The position numbers and the translations under genes were made by a program. A stretch of DNA of 64,000 nt from the NCBI GenBank assembly GCA_963585895.1, contig OY757916.1, forward strand, positions 18,615,723-18,679,722, given 5' to 3'. Position 1 is the first letter of the stretch. Each line of letters opens with the position of its first letter. This document shows positions 44,085 through 54,351 of this stretch, one piece after another. The notes below the pieces were generated by a model that had not been told where the DNA came from, did no database searches, and was given only the letters and a program-made list of their open reading frames with translations. The stretch is from Sepioteuthis lessoniana. Taxonomy: Eukaryota > Mollusca > Cephalopoda > Myopsida > Loliginidae.

Positions 44085-44793
44085 CTACTGCATAGTTTGG
44101 AACGAACCGCTGCAGGCATTGGACTCCATATTAATGCACACAAAACTGAATTTATGTGCTTTAATCAGAAAGGTGACATCTCCACACTTGACGGAACCTC
44201 TCTGAAACTGGTTGACAAATTCACCTACCTAGGAAGCAGCGTCTCATCAATCGAAAAAGACATCGACACACGGCTAACGAAGGCATGGTCAGCTATCGAT
44301 AGGCTATCAATCATATGGAAATCAGAACTGACCGATAAAATGAAAAGCAGTTTCTTCCAGGCAGCAGTCGTGTCGATACTGCTATATGGATGCACTACTT
44401 GGACGCTGACTAAACGGTTGGAGAAGAAGCTAGACGGCAATTATACAAGAATGTTGAGAGCAATATTGAACAAGTCCTGGCACCAACACCCCACAAGGCA
44501 CCAACTATACGGCCACCTACCACCTATCACGAAAACTATCCAAGCTAGACGAACCAGACATACCGGACACTGCTGGAGAAGCAAGGACGAGCTCATAAGT
44601 GATGTACTCCTATGGACCCCCGCATATGGCCAATCAAAAGCAGGACGACCAGCTCGAACATACATACAGCAGCTATGTGATGATACGGGATGTAACCCTG
44701 AAGACCTACCAGAGGCGATGAATGATAGGGAGACGTGGAAAGAGAGGGTCAGGGATATCCGTGCTAGCGGCACGAAATGATGATGATGATAGT
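44085..44793 (+). mobile_element. LINE-F (RTE-like), longest open copy
   Basis: An open frame runs to the stop at 44778-44780, with 227 codons from 44097. It begins just after the position of the YADD box (LLHSLERTAAGIGLHINAHK). It continues KTEFMCFNQKGDISTL, FTYLGSSVSSIEKDI, SAIDRLSIIWKSELTDKM and SFFQAAVVSILLYGCTTWTL, and ends RVRDIRASG. This is the part after the reverse-transcriptase catalytic site plus the C-terminal domain. (TGA)n follows to 44793. No stops, so it is young, but 5' truncated. Confidence 0.9.
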
Positions 44794-44889
44794 ATACAAT
44801 TTTCAAATCTGAAACAAAAAAGAACATAACATTATTATTAGGAGGGTTATTAGCAGTCACATGGGCCCAATACATGTTTAGACACCCGA

Positions 44890-44942
44890 TATATATATAT
44901 ATATATATATATAAGTGTGTGTGCGTGTGTGTGTGTGTGTGT
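44890..44942 (+). repeat. (AT)n then (GT)n microsatellite
   Basis: About 11 AT and 14 GT units. Confidence 0.95.
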
Positions 44943-45112
44943 TATATATAAAGAAAAAGACGTCGTAGCTCAGACGTAATAAAAGACGAGTGCACACAAA
45001 AGTGTGTTGCTATACGTTCTTCCTCGCAAAAATGTCTTCGTGATTGTTCTTCTTAGTACAGTCCACGGCGAAAGAAAAAAGATGACCCATCGAAAGAAAA
45101 CAACACAAGGTA

Positions 45113-45405
45113 CTATTTACCAACCCCTCCGCTCGGGCAGGATATGACACAAGGTCAATTTTTAAGCGGAGTTTAACAGGTTTTGAATTCAGAGTTTTCC
45201 TTCTCCTAGACTAGTTGCCTCACCAAGGCTGAAGAACCTAGTCCGTCCTACTATTTACCCATAGCTGGAGGGAGAATAAGGGGGTTCATACCTTTCCTAA
45301 GGGTATTTGCCCGAAAGTGAACGTAATAGCGCGACTGGAGTACGAACTCGCGTACTACGATTCCGCAGTTCATCGCTTTAACCATTACACCACGAGGACA
45401 CCCGC
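45113..45405 (-). mobile_element. Chimeric SINE: SINE-B head with SINE-A 3' half
   Basis: From the right, the head GGTGTCCTCGTGGTGTAATGG and body GTTCACTTTCGGGCAAATAC are SINE-B. After CTCCAGCTATGGGTAAATAG the sequence becomes SINE-A, ending TCATATCCTGCCCGAGCGG. The switch lies in a segment the two families share. Confidence 0.85.
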
Positions 45406-46206
45406 AAAACAACACAAGGTGAAAGTAGAAGCTATTATGGCCATCAAACCAAGAAGATAACAGAACAATTGAACATTTGAAATCATTTTTTATGACGATA
45501 AACATTACGCTAATTTACCTCTATCAACATGTACATAAATGAAAACGTCTGTAAAAATGAATAATTCTATGAAAACTATCTAATAAAGATATAAACAGGA
45601 TATTAGAGTTTATCGACGACAGACTAACGTGGACAGTTTAAAATATTTGTCACTGGATTCAGCTATGTTATAATTCTTCTACGTCTGCAAGTCGTAAATC
45701 GAAATCAAACGTTAGAAAAATATTTTAGATAAATGAAGAAAAACAATTGCAGAGTATTCACTTATCTTTTCTTTTCTTCGTTTTTTTTTTTTTTTTGTAT
45801 AAATTCTCTAAAAAAAATTCTATTAACGACTAAAATGTAATTGTGTACATAAGAAAAAAACTCAGTCTCTTTGTACAAACGAATCGACACTTGTTAGACT
45901 ATTAAATTTAACCTGGAAAAAAAAAATGAAACGAAAATGTGTCTTTTCCCGACTGTCATTTTTAATTATCATCAATAATACCAGAACATTTATGCATCTA
46001 TTAAAAATTACATCTGTGTGAACAAACAGAGAAAAACACATACATACATACATACATTCATAGTGAAATTGACAAAGAGAATTGTCTGGTCTTTGTCAAG
46101 GTTCATAGATTTTGTAACAGCTTTTTACTTTTTTACTAGTGTCTCTTAAGTAATTTTCCTCGAGTACCTATTCACCCACTCCATCATCTATTAACCATAA
46201 AGTCGT
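45406..46206. other. AT-rich unassigned stretch
   Basis: Poly(T) near 45780. No gene or repeat family recognised. Confidence 0.4.
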
Positions 46207-46505
46207 ACCTATGACGAGGCGCGTTTAGAATTACGGTTATTATCTTAAGAAGTGGAATCGGCGATCGGTGTTCAAATCCCAGAAAAAGCTCTTGGCGTTT
46301 CACTTCCAACTAATGCTACCGGTAAAGATATGAATCTATCCGATTTCCTTAAGCTAAAAGTAAGTAGAAGGGCAGATTGGGTTCTTTAGCCTTGGTTAGG
46401 CAACCAAACTAGGAGAAGGAAAACTCTGAATTCAAACCAGCTGCACTCCTTTTAAAAATTGACATTGTGTCAAATCCTGCTTGTGGCATAGGGGTTGGGG
46501 AGATA
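46207..46505 (+). mobile_element. SINE-A-like with different head
   Basis: The B box region GGTGTTCAAATCCCAGAAA is recognisable but the A box side is unlike SINE-A. The 3' half is SINE-A: TTCTTTAGCCTTGGTTAGGC, AGGAGAAGGAAAACTCTGAA and GGCATAGGGGTTGGGGAG. Confidence 0.7.
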
Positions 46506-46639
46506 TATACTTATCCATCTATCTCCCATAAACCATAATGGCATACCTGTAACAAGATAATTTTGTCAATACAACGATGAGATAAAAAGCCGTGAGGCTG
46601 GTTCATAATCTTTTTTTTTTTTTCAGGGAGATGTGGATT

Positions 46640-46935
46640 TATGACTTTCCCAAGAGCACTAGTACTGGACACAGCCGAAATTTGAACCCGACTTGCCGAT
46701 TTTATTTTCAGTAGTGTTAATCTTTATTCTACTTCACTCTTCAATTTAGTCGTTATAGAGAATGCAGGGAGGTGTGGATTTATGCCTTTTAGAACAGCTT
46801 TTTACTTTTGCTTTTACCTCGGCGGTACGGTACTTATCACAAAGTGTTTTGCCCGAATGCGTTTTTATTCTACTTCACTCTTCAATTATGTAGTCATAGA
46901 GAATGCAGGGAGACGTGGATTTATGCCTGTCCTAA
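46640..46935 (+). repeat. 142-bp duplicated unit
   Basis: TTTATTCTACTTCACTCTTC and GAGAATGCAGGGAGRYGTGG, then ATTTATGCC, occur at 46723 and 46865. A partial earlier copy starts at 46622. The same unit is at 48893-48960. Confidence 0.8.
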
Positions 46936-46999
46936 GAGCTCTGCTAATAAGTGAAAACAAGTGGATTAAGCTGAAATTCGACCGGGGACTGGTCGATCC

Positions 47000-47260
47000 C
47001 AACGTCGATCAGGTTTTGAATATACTGACTGTATCCCCAACTGAAGGATAAGTGCCCAACTAAAATGGGGTGACATTGGTGTGATACTGATGGTAATGCT
47101 CGATTTCAGCTCTGGGAAATAACGAAGTACCCCGTCATTGACATTACTTCCAGTTATATTGTGACCCTGAGAAGTCCCATCTTTTAGAATCCCAACTATG
47201 GGTCAAATAAACGTATTATAAAATTATTTATATTCCATAGTAATAACTGATACCATATAA
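47000..47260 (+). mobile_element. Element D core, diverged
   Basis: GACTGTATCCCCAACTGAAG, TGACATTACTTCCAG, TCCCAACTATGGGTCAAATA. No tail. Confidence 0.55.
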
Positions 47261-47287
47261 GTGAAAATTATTTGAATTAAGAATTAT

Positions 47288-47862
47288 GACTTAGGAAGCT
47301 GCGTCTCATCAACCGAAAAAGACATCGACAAGCGGTTTACGAAGGCATGGACAGCTATCGATAGGCTTTTGATCATATGGAAATCAGACCTGACCGATAA
47401 AATGAAACGCAGTTTCTTCTTGGCAACGGTTGTATCGATACTGCTATATGGATGCACTACTTGGACGCTGACTAAACGGCTGGAGAAGAAGCTAGACGGC
47501 AATTACACAAGAAGGTTGCGTGCAATATTTAATAAGTCCTGGCGGCAACACCCCACAAGGCACCAACTATACAGCTATCTGATTCCCATCACGAAAACTA
47601 ACCAAGTTAGACGTGCCAGACATGCAGGACACTACTGGAGAAGCAAGGCCGAGCTCATAAGTGATGTACTCCTATGGACCCCTGCATATGGCCGAGCAAA
47701 AGCAGGACGACCAGCTCGAACATACATACAGCAGCTATGTGATGATACGGGATGTAACCCTGAAGACCTACCAGGGGCGATGAATGATAGGGAGAAGTGG
47801 CGAGAGAGGGTCAGGGATATCCGTGCTAGCGGCACGACATGATGATGATGATGATGACGACT
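47288..47862 (+). mobile_element. LINE-F (RTE-like) 3' end, open frame
   Basis: Open from GSCVSSTEKDIDKRFTKAWT through MKRSFFLATVVSILLYGCTT, RLRAIFNKSWRQHPTRHQLY and TYIQQLCDDTGCNPEDLPGA to RVRDIRASGTT and a stop at 47840-47842. A (TGA)n tail follows. No internal stop. 5' truncated upstream of GSCVSS. Confidence 0.9.
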
Positions 47863-47869
47863 TTGATAG

Positions 47870-48010
47870 ATCCTTGCTTAACACTCATCAATATATCAAG
47901 GGTAAAGTGGAGCAATCCAGGAAAAGGAGTAGCTCCCTCCCCTACGTCTCGGTGTGGTAGCTATCGAAAAGGAGCCTTCTGGTCGCCCTCGACAACTGTC
48001 GCCAACTTTG
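47870..48010 (+). mobile_element. SINE-C 3' half
   Basis: CCTTGCTTAACACTCATCAA to GTCGCCAACTTTG. It joins the LINE-F tail directly. Confidence 0.8.
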
Positions 48011-48054
48011 CTACTAAGGATTACTATTAGTTACCCGAAATAATATTAGTAAGT

Positions 48055-48308
48055 AAAGTTGGCGACCGTTGTCGAGGACGACCTGAAGGCTCCCTTTTTA
48101 ATAGCTATTATAGAGAGGTGTAGGGGAGGGTGCTACTCCTTTCCCTGGATTGCTCCACTTTACCCTTGATACGTACCTTATATTACTGAGTGTTAAGCAA
48201 GGACGTATCACGTACCATTCTTAAAGTCTTTGGTATGACGCGACCTGGGATTGAATCCAGGTCTCCCGGACCATTGGTAAACACTCTACCCACTAGGCCA
48301 ATGAAACA
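48055..48308 (-). mobile_element. SINE-C, full length reverse
   Basis: AGTTGGCGACCGTTGTCGAG to CACTAGGCCAATGA. B box complement GGGATTGAATCCAGG. Confidence 0.9.
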
Positions 48309-48354
48309 ATATAACTGTGAATTAACTTAATTATTTTCAAATAGAAATATATGT

Positions 48355-48605
48355 GCCGGCCCATTGGCATAATGGTTAGAGTGTTTGTTAATAGCTCGGG
48401 AGACCGGGGTTCAATTCCAGGTTGAGTCATACCAAAGACTCAAAAAATGGTACTTGATGCCGCCTTGCTTAGCACTCTGCATTATGAGGTAACGGTGAAG
48501 TGGAGCAATCCAGGGAAAGAAGTAACGCCTTCTCCTAAACCTCGGTGTAGTTGCTATAGAAAATGGAGCCTTCGGGTCACCCTCGACTACTGTCGCCAAC
48601 TTTTT
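48355..48605 (+). mobile_element. SINE-C, full length
   Basis: CCCATTGGCATAATGGTTAG, B box GGGGTTCAATTCC, end GTCGCCAACTTTT. It faces the reverse copy across a 46-bp spacer. Confidence 0.9.
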
Positions 48606-48890
48606 ACTTTGCTATATGACTATGCATAGATTATTTGTATTAAATTGGAATACTTGAAACCATACAATTATGCAAATTATTTGTATTAGATTGGAATACT
48701 TGCAATCATATAACTGTTGGCAAAAAAATCTCATAAAACAACGATACAAAAATGTTAATATAAACATATAAGGAACAGGATTCCCTAAACTTTGGGTATA
48801 AAATAACCCTAGACGACTTGATATGTTAAAAATAAATTAATCAGTCAACTGGTTAACCCATTTTGTTTTTCATACCGATAACCGTTATTC
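48606..48890. other. D-type VNTR remnants
   Basis: TTGGAATACTTGAAACCATA occurs about twice. Otherwise AT-rich, no gene. Confidence 0.4.
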
Positions 48891-48892
48891 TT

Positions 48893-49000
48893 CTTCAATC
48901 TTCCATTTAGTCGTAACAGAGAATGAAGGAAGATGTGGGTTTATGCCTTTCCCAAGAGTACACGCAGGCTCAGCTGAAATTCGAACTAAACTCGCAGACC
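48893..49000 (+). repeat. Copy of the 142-bp unit
   Basis: TTCTTCTTCAATCTTCCATT, GAGAATGAAGGAAGATGTGG and GAAATTCGAACTAAACTCGC. The last resembles a reverse SINE-B B box region. Confidence 0.6.
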
Positions 49001-49554
49001 AGATTGTCGGCGAGGCCTAGAATACACTGTCTCAGTACTTATAGATAATACATTCTTAAGGTATTCTTTAATGACCAACTTGTATATGGCTAGATATTTA
49101 TGAAGATAATAATCTATATTCCCGGAAAGAACTTGTATCGCTTTCTTTTAGCAAATGCAATGTTGAATATCTATCAACTGCTATAGCCAATTCTTCAGCT
49201 ACTGTTATATAATACCCTAAATAGAGTATTGACGCTAGAAAGAGACATGTGTAGATCGTTAGATAATGATGAATCATTGAATTTCTTTAATGTTGCAAGA
49301 TAAATTGTCAGTTTAAATGATACCGCTGGAGACTATATTCTCGTCTAGTTTTCTGGTCAGTATGAGGTTGAAATAAGATCAACTAGAAGGAGACAACGTC
49401 CCCACGGAAGAGGACAGCACTACATTCACACAATACTCAGATTTTAAATAATTGCATTTTTTTTCCAACATACAATGCTGTCTGTCCCATTGTGTGTTTT
49501 GAAATTAAAAGGTCTCTTTCGGCAGATACAAAAATAAACCAGATATTCTTAATG
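49001..49554. other. Unassigned stretch
   Basis: No gene or family recognised. Confidence 0.4.
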
Positions 49555-49735
49555 CTATAAACAGTAGTACTATTTAATCCATAGCTGAGGTGATAAGGAT
49601 GTTCCTTTTCAAAGGGAATTAGTCAGAAAGTGAACGTAATAGCACGACAGGAGTTTAAAATCGCTCACTACGATGTCGCAGCCAAGCACGTTAGCCACAA
49701 CGTAACGGGACCTCCCCCCACTCACACACACTTTA
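49555..49735 (-). mobile_element. SINE-B, tail missing
   Basis: ACTATTTAATCCATAGCTGA, AAAGTGAACGTAATAGCACG and head AGCCACAACGTAACGGGACC in reverse. Confidence 0.8.
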
Positions 49736-49837
49736 CGTATTGATTTTACTTTGTCCCAAAAGATCTATAAAAAGGGCAACGTTCAAAGTTTCACGTATAC
49801 GTTCAATCACAGCCTTCAGAGAAATCGACACTTATTT

Positions 49838-49902
49838 GATTTGGTTTGGTTAATTTGTTTTACGGCATAACAACTCCTTATGGGTTATTTAATGCCAAAA
49901 TT
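49838..49902 (-). repeat. Isolated SINE-B/D tail, reverse
   Basis: TTTTACGGCATAACAACTCC then GGTTATTTAATGCCAAAA. The body is absent. Confidence 0.7.
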
Positions 49903-50750
49903 TGACTCATGTCTAAATGTTTCTAATCTAATCATAACTTTATATTTTCAATGTTCCTTTGCGATCAAATTACCGTATTCTGTTTGCTTATTGTCATTAA
50001 TTTACACAAAGTCACAAGATAACAAATATTCCAGATATAAATAATTTGCACCAATTTTTATGGTTTCAAGTATTCTTATCTAATACTAATGATTTATTCA
50101 CAATTATATAGTTTAATGTAACTATTCCTATTTTATTGTGGGATTTGAAGGCTTTTAAGGTCAGGGGCTAAGGGCAAGGCTGTGTTGCCGTAAGATATCT
50201 GACTCCATATTTTGGTTACACTGTTTCACCCCATGTTGACTGGCCGTCGCAATGCCGTGCCTAAAGAAAGTCCCAAAAGAAATATACAAAAAGAAAAGAT
50301 AGAAACAGATAAGAGACGAAAACATTTCTTCCATACTTTCCTTTATTTACTTGGTGAAGGGACTAACCGACGCTACGTCTTGTGACGCAGATTGGTGCCC
50401 AAAACACCAGACAGCAAAATGGTGTTGTTGGTTCGACAGACACTGTCTGAAAGAGAAAGATAATATCGTCTCCTTTTTCAAGAGGAAAATCCTTTTTTCT
50501 TTTTACGCATGCGTCATCTCCTTTTCCGTTAAAGACCTCTGGGAGTTTCTTCAAATTTAATAGTTTTCTTTTTATCTATTTATTTATTTTTTAATTTAAT
50601 TTTTTGTTTATTTATTCGTTCCCTACATTATAACCATTTATTTGCACACAGTTATATAGTATCAAGTATTCATATCTAACACCAATAATTTGAAAACAAT
50701 TCAAGAAAATAATAATAATAATACCTTGCCAGAAGACTAGACTTTATAAT
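49903..50750. other. Unassigned stretch
   Basis: AT-rich with a GC-richer patch near 50150-50450. Short frames open on both strands at 50351-50560 show no recognised domain. Confidence 0.35.
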
Positions 50751-51120
50751 AATGAACAAAAAAAGAGAACTTGTAAAATAGTCGACTTTTCTGTCCCGGC
50801 TGACCACAGAATAAAACTGAAAGAATGTGAAAAGAAGGATAAGTACCTCGACCTTGCTAGGGAATTGAAAAAACTGTGGAACATGCAGGTGACAATTATA
50901 CCAATTGTAATTGGTGCGTTTGGAACAGTAACTAAAGGATTGCTAAAGGGACTAGAGGACTTGGAAGTTGGCGGACGAGTAGAGACCATCCAAACGACAG
51001 CATTGTTGAGAATGGCCAGAATACTAAGAAGAGTCCTGGAGACTTGAGGAGACTTGCTGTCACTCAGACTCCAGTGAAAAACCATCGGTTAACGCTGATG
51101 TGAGAAGCTCTAATAAGTGA
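50751..51120 (+). mobile_element. LINE-G C-terminal domain, best copy
   Basis: An open frame from 50751 to a TGA at 51045-51047 (98 codons) reads NEQKKRTCKIVDFSVPADHR, KDKYLDLARELKKLWNMQV, PIVIGAFGTVTKGLLKGLED and ETIQTTALLRMARILRRVLE. A 3' untranslated part with GGTTAACGCTGATGTGAGAA and AATAATAATAAG follows. The domain occurs at the C-terminus of non-LTR-type polyproteins in marine invertebrates. Exact clade is uncertain. 5' truncated before a reverse transcriptase. Confidence 0.8.
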
Positions 51121-51149
51121 ATAATAATAAGATAATAAACGACTAATAA

Positions 51150-51593
51150 ACAGCATCTCACCCGACAAATACGGAGAAGCCCTTCATTGCCATTGCTCCA
51201 AGGTCCAATCTGGCCCGGCGTGGTAGCACCTGATAGGGCCCTATCTATGGGTTAAATAGAACTCACGGCATGCTTATGCTAAACTGAATGGTTTGATTAA
51301 ACTGAATAGCTTGAAATAGAAATGTTTTTGACAATTAAACCGTACTTACATTTAAACTGTGTGCTTATGCTAAACTGACTTATTTGAAATAGAACTGTTT
51401 TTTGACATTAAAACTGTATTTACCCTAAACTGAATTGTTATATCTAACTGCTTGAATAAACTGAATAGTTTGAAATAGAAATGTTTTTGACAATTAAACT
51501 GTGTGCTCATGCTAAACTGAAGTAGAACTGATTATTTACATGAAAATGGATTTGGCGTTAAATAACCTACAAAGGTTGATATGCCATAAAACT
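51150..51593 (+). mobile_element. Element D, 5' truncated
   Basis: Core from CATTGCCATTGCTCCAAGG, GGTAGCACCTGATAGGGCCC, then VNTR. Tail GGATTTGGCGTTAAATAACC and GGTTGATATGCCATAAAAC. Confidence 0.85.
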
Positions 51594-52204
51594 CAAACCA
51601 ATCAACCAACCAACCAACCATATTCTTCTCTTTCTTTCTTTCTTTCTACCCGCCAACCAGCAGTTTATATGAAGATTATCAGATCATCTAGATCCTCCTA
51701 CCTCCTTAATTTCCTTTAATCCGCTTCTAGTCAGGTGGGTATTAAGAAGAATACAACTCCTATCAGTGTCCATTTTTAACAGAAACTGACAAAAACAAGC
51801 AATCTAAACGACATGAGGTCTATCATTTCTTCCGTTTCTCACGGCAATAAAGTCGCTTCTATTGGTGTTCGTTAAACCAAAAGGTGGTTCTGAGATGGAA
51901 CCCAAAGATCATTGCCTAACTTTATTTGATTCTACCAACCTAACTATTTGATCTTCTCCGTCACTAAATAATTTTTATTTCACCTAATGTGAACTTTGTC
52001 GTTCTTTAAAATGAGACATTTTCTATGTCATTTTCGACAAGTAAATATCAAGATAAAAGAAAAAAGATACTAGACATTATTAATTGTAATGTTAAAGACT
52101 TTGGAACAGTCTTAAAGTTCCTGGAAAAGACTCCGGGATAACTGGATATCAGAAGAAGAATACAGATCTACCAAAGCATAAATTTCCAGAAATCAATAGT
52201 AAAG
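51594..52204. other. Unassigned stretch
   Basis: (CAAC)n and (TTTC)n runs at the start. No gene or family recognised. Confidence 0.4.
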
Positions 52205-52254
52205 GGAATCGTTTTCTCAGCTCTCTAAGACTAGAGAGCTGAGAAAACGATTCC
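52205..52254. repeat. Perfect 23-bp hairpin, 4-base loop
   Basis: The left arm is 52205-52227 (GGAATCGTTTTC...), the loop AGAC and the right arm 52232-52254 its exact complement. The stem has no mismatch. Confidence 0.98.
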
Positions 52255-52339
52255 TGCAACCTGGTTTGGTCATGGAGATACCGCTTATGTAACATGTATT
52301 GGATAGAAATAGCCTGGCAGAACCCATTTCTTTGCTGGT

Positions 52340-52490
52340 ATACAATTGGCTCGAATTCGGTTTTCTTTTTCCAAGAATTGTTTCCATACCAAGATTAAAG
52401 AGTCCGGTCTCCCCTACTATTTACCTGATGGGAGAATAGTTGGATTCTGCCTTTTCCACGAGTATTAGCGCTATTAATATGAATACAATA
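52340..52490 (-). mobile_element. SINE-A internal fragment
   Basis: GGTTTTCTTTTTCCAAGAAT, CCCCTACTATTTACC and GAGAATAGTTGGATTC in reverse. The head and 3' end are lost. Confidence 0.6.
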
Positions 52491-52522
52491 TTCGGTATAG
52501 TAAAGTAAAGTTAGCGACTGTA

Positions 52523-52804
52523 GTCAGGAGCGACCCAGCATTAACATATCAAACATCTTCAATAACTGACACACGATCCAAAGCACCCACAAGAATATTA
52601 AACACTTGCAAGAGAATAACTATCGCAACCAAATTAGATAAACATAAACAATAACCACATAAAAAACTAATCTCCTTGAAGACGATCAACGGATATAATC
52701 GAAAGCGTTTGAGAGTAGAACTTAGGGGACCTCTATCAACTGGACACTGACTCAAGAAAGATCATAAAAAGGGAAATTCTATGGTCTTAAACCAGATATA
52801 TCTA

Positions 52805-52808
<4 letters not shown>
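52523..52808 (-). repeat. Repeat X, copy 1
   Basis: CTTGAAGACGATCAACGGAT, CGAAAGCGTTTGAGAGTAGA and TCAACTGGACACTGAC. It is the reverse complement of 58574-58850, with adjoining (TA)n and SINE-C in the same relative order. Nature unknown. No intact frame. Confidence 0.85.

Positions 52809-52809
<1 letters not shown>

Positions 52810-52847
<38 letters not shown>
52810..52847 (+). repeat. (TA)n between X and SINE-C
   Basis: About 19 TA units. Confidence 0.95.
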
Positions 52848-52851
<4 letters not shown>

Positions 52852-53085
52852 TAAAGTTGTCGACAGTAGTCGAGGGCGACCAGAAGGTTCCCTTTTTAAT
52901 AGCTACAACACCGAAGTGTAATGGAGGGCGCTACTCCTTTCCCTGGATTGGTCCACTTTACCCTTGATACGTACCTTATAATGCTGAGTGTTAAACAAGG
53001 GAGTATCAAGTACCAGTTTTAAAGCCTTTGGTATGACGCGACCTGGGATTGAAACCAGGCCTACTCTACCTACTCAGACAATAAA
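52848..53085 (-). mobile_element. SINE-C
   Basis: AAGTTGTCGACAGTAGTCGAG to the B box complement GGGATTGAAACCAGG. The 5' head is shortened. Confidence 0.85.
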
Positions 53086-53186
53086 ATCGCTTAATTCATT
53101 CAGAAAATGTAGGGAATAATTTTGTAATTACATTTATTCTTTTTTTTTTCTTTTACTATTTTATAATTAGAGTATTCTACGGATTT

Positions 53187-53285
53187 GAACTGGCTCATTG
53201 ATCTTATGGGTAGAGTGTTCGCCAATGGTCCGGGAGAAAAGGGGGGGGGCTTCTAGTCACCCTCGACTACGGTCGCCAACTACTT
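53187..53285 (+). mobile_element. SINE-C with internal deletion
   Basis: The head (GGGTAGAGTGTTCGCCAATG, then GTCCGGGAGA) is fused through a G run to the 3' end (GTCACCCTCGACTACGGTCG). About 150 bp of body, including the B box, is missing. Confidence 0.8.
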
Positions 53286-53374
53286 TTATTCTACGAGTTT
53301 GGAAAGTTTTTTGTTTATCGACATAGCTTTTCTGACAAAGATCTTCCGATGAATGTCAGAAGAAAGATTGGTTT

Positions 53375-53895
53375 GGTTTTATGGCATATCAACTATTGTT
53401 GGTTATCTAATGCCAAATCCTGTTTTTACATAAATATTAGATATATGATTTATAAACACATTTTTATAGATACACGCAATTAAACGATCAAACAGTTCTA
53501 TTTCAAACAATTCAATTTAGCATAAGTCAACTATGTCAAATGGTTCCAAGTAGTGCTATGTATAACTAACAATTCAATTAAATACAAGACATTTGTTTAC
53601 ACACAGTTAAATGATCAAACAATTCTATTTCTAACAATTCAATTTAACATGAGTCATTTGCTCGAACACAGTTTAAATGATTGGGGCCTATCAGATGCTG
53701 CCACTCGGGTCTAGAGGGGACCTGGGAGCGGTAGCAATAAAGGAATGTTCTGCATTCCCCAAATCTCCAGCATTGCTACAGCCTCACCATCAGATTGTCT
53801 TGTGTCATATCCAGAACACTCGTTGGGAGGTCTTACCTCTCTGCAGAGAAGCAGTAAGTGTATTCTACAGCCCCAAATGTCTGGGCTTCAGGAGA
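53375..53895 (-). mobile_element. Element D, reverse
   Basis: Tail ATGGCATATCAACTATTGTT, then TATCTAATGCCAAATCC. VNTR with ATTTCAAACAATTCAATTT. Core GGGCCTATCAGATGCTG to CTACAGCCCCAAATGTCTGG. Confidence 0.85.
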
Positions 53896-53975
53896 AAAAG
53901 GGCCCCAAAGGATCAATGAAATTATTCAAGATGAATCCGGTTTTTTTCTGCTTCATTGAAGTTTTATATCACGAA

Positions 53976-54351
53976 AGATCTATCGTTACCAAACGTAGAC
54001 TAATCTGTAACAAGGTCACAAGAGAAAAGCTCTTTTTAAGAGCAATACTTAGCAAGGCAATATGTGATTTAACAAGAATAGCCGCGGGATATCGTACTTC
54101 AGCAGGAACCCTACACGGGATTTAAGTACATTATTTTGTGTAACAGAATCTTGTGTTAAAGAACAAACAGTGATGCATGTAGCTATTTACTTATTTTAAA
54201 GATCTGTCGTAACCAAACGTAGATTAATCTGACACAGGGTCACCAGAGCAGAACTTAGCAGGTCAGTATGTGATCTATCTAGAATAGCCAGCAAGAAATT
54301 ACACTTCAGTAGGCACCCTACACGGGATTTGAGTACATTATTTTGTGCAAC
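53976..54351 (+). repeat. Tandem duplication, 224-bp offset
   Basis: GTTACCAAACGTAGACTAAT, CAGCAGGAACCCTACACGGG and AAGTACATTATTTTGTG recur at 54200-54351 with substitutions and small indels. The first copy has an open frame on the plus strand that the second does not keep. Confidence 0.85.

Noticed and set aside
53677-54125. Overlapping plus-strand frames of 80 and 126 codons
   Set aside because: The first half is element D core, which is a repeat in many places; only the tandem-duplicated second half remains unexplained and is reported as a repeat.
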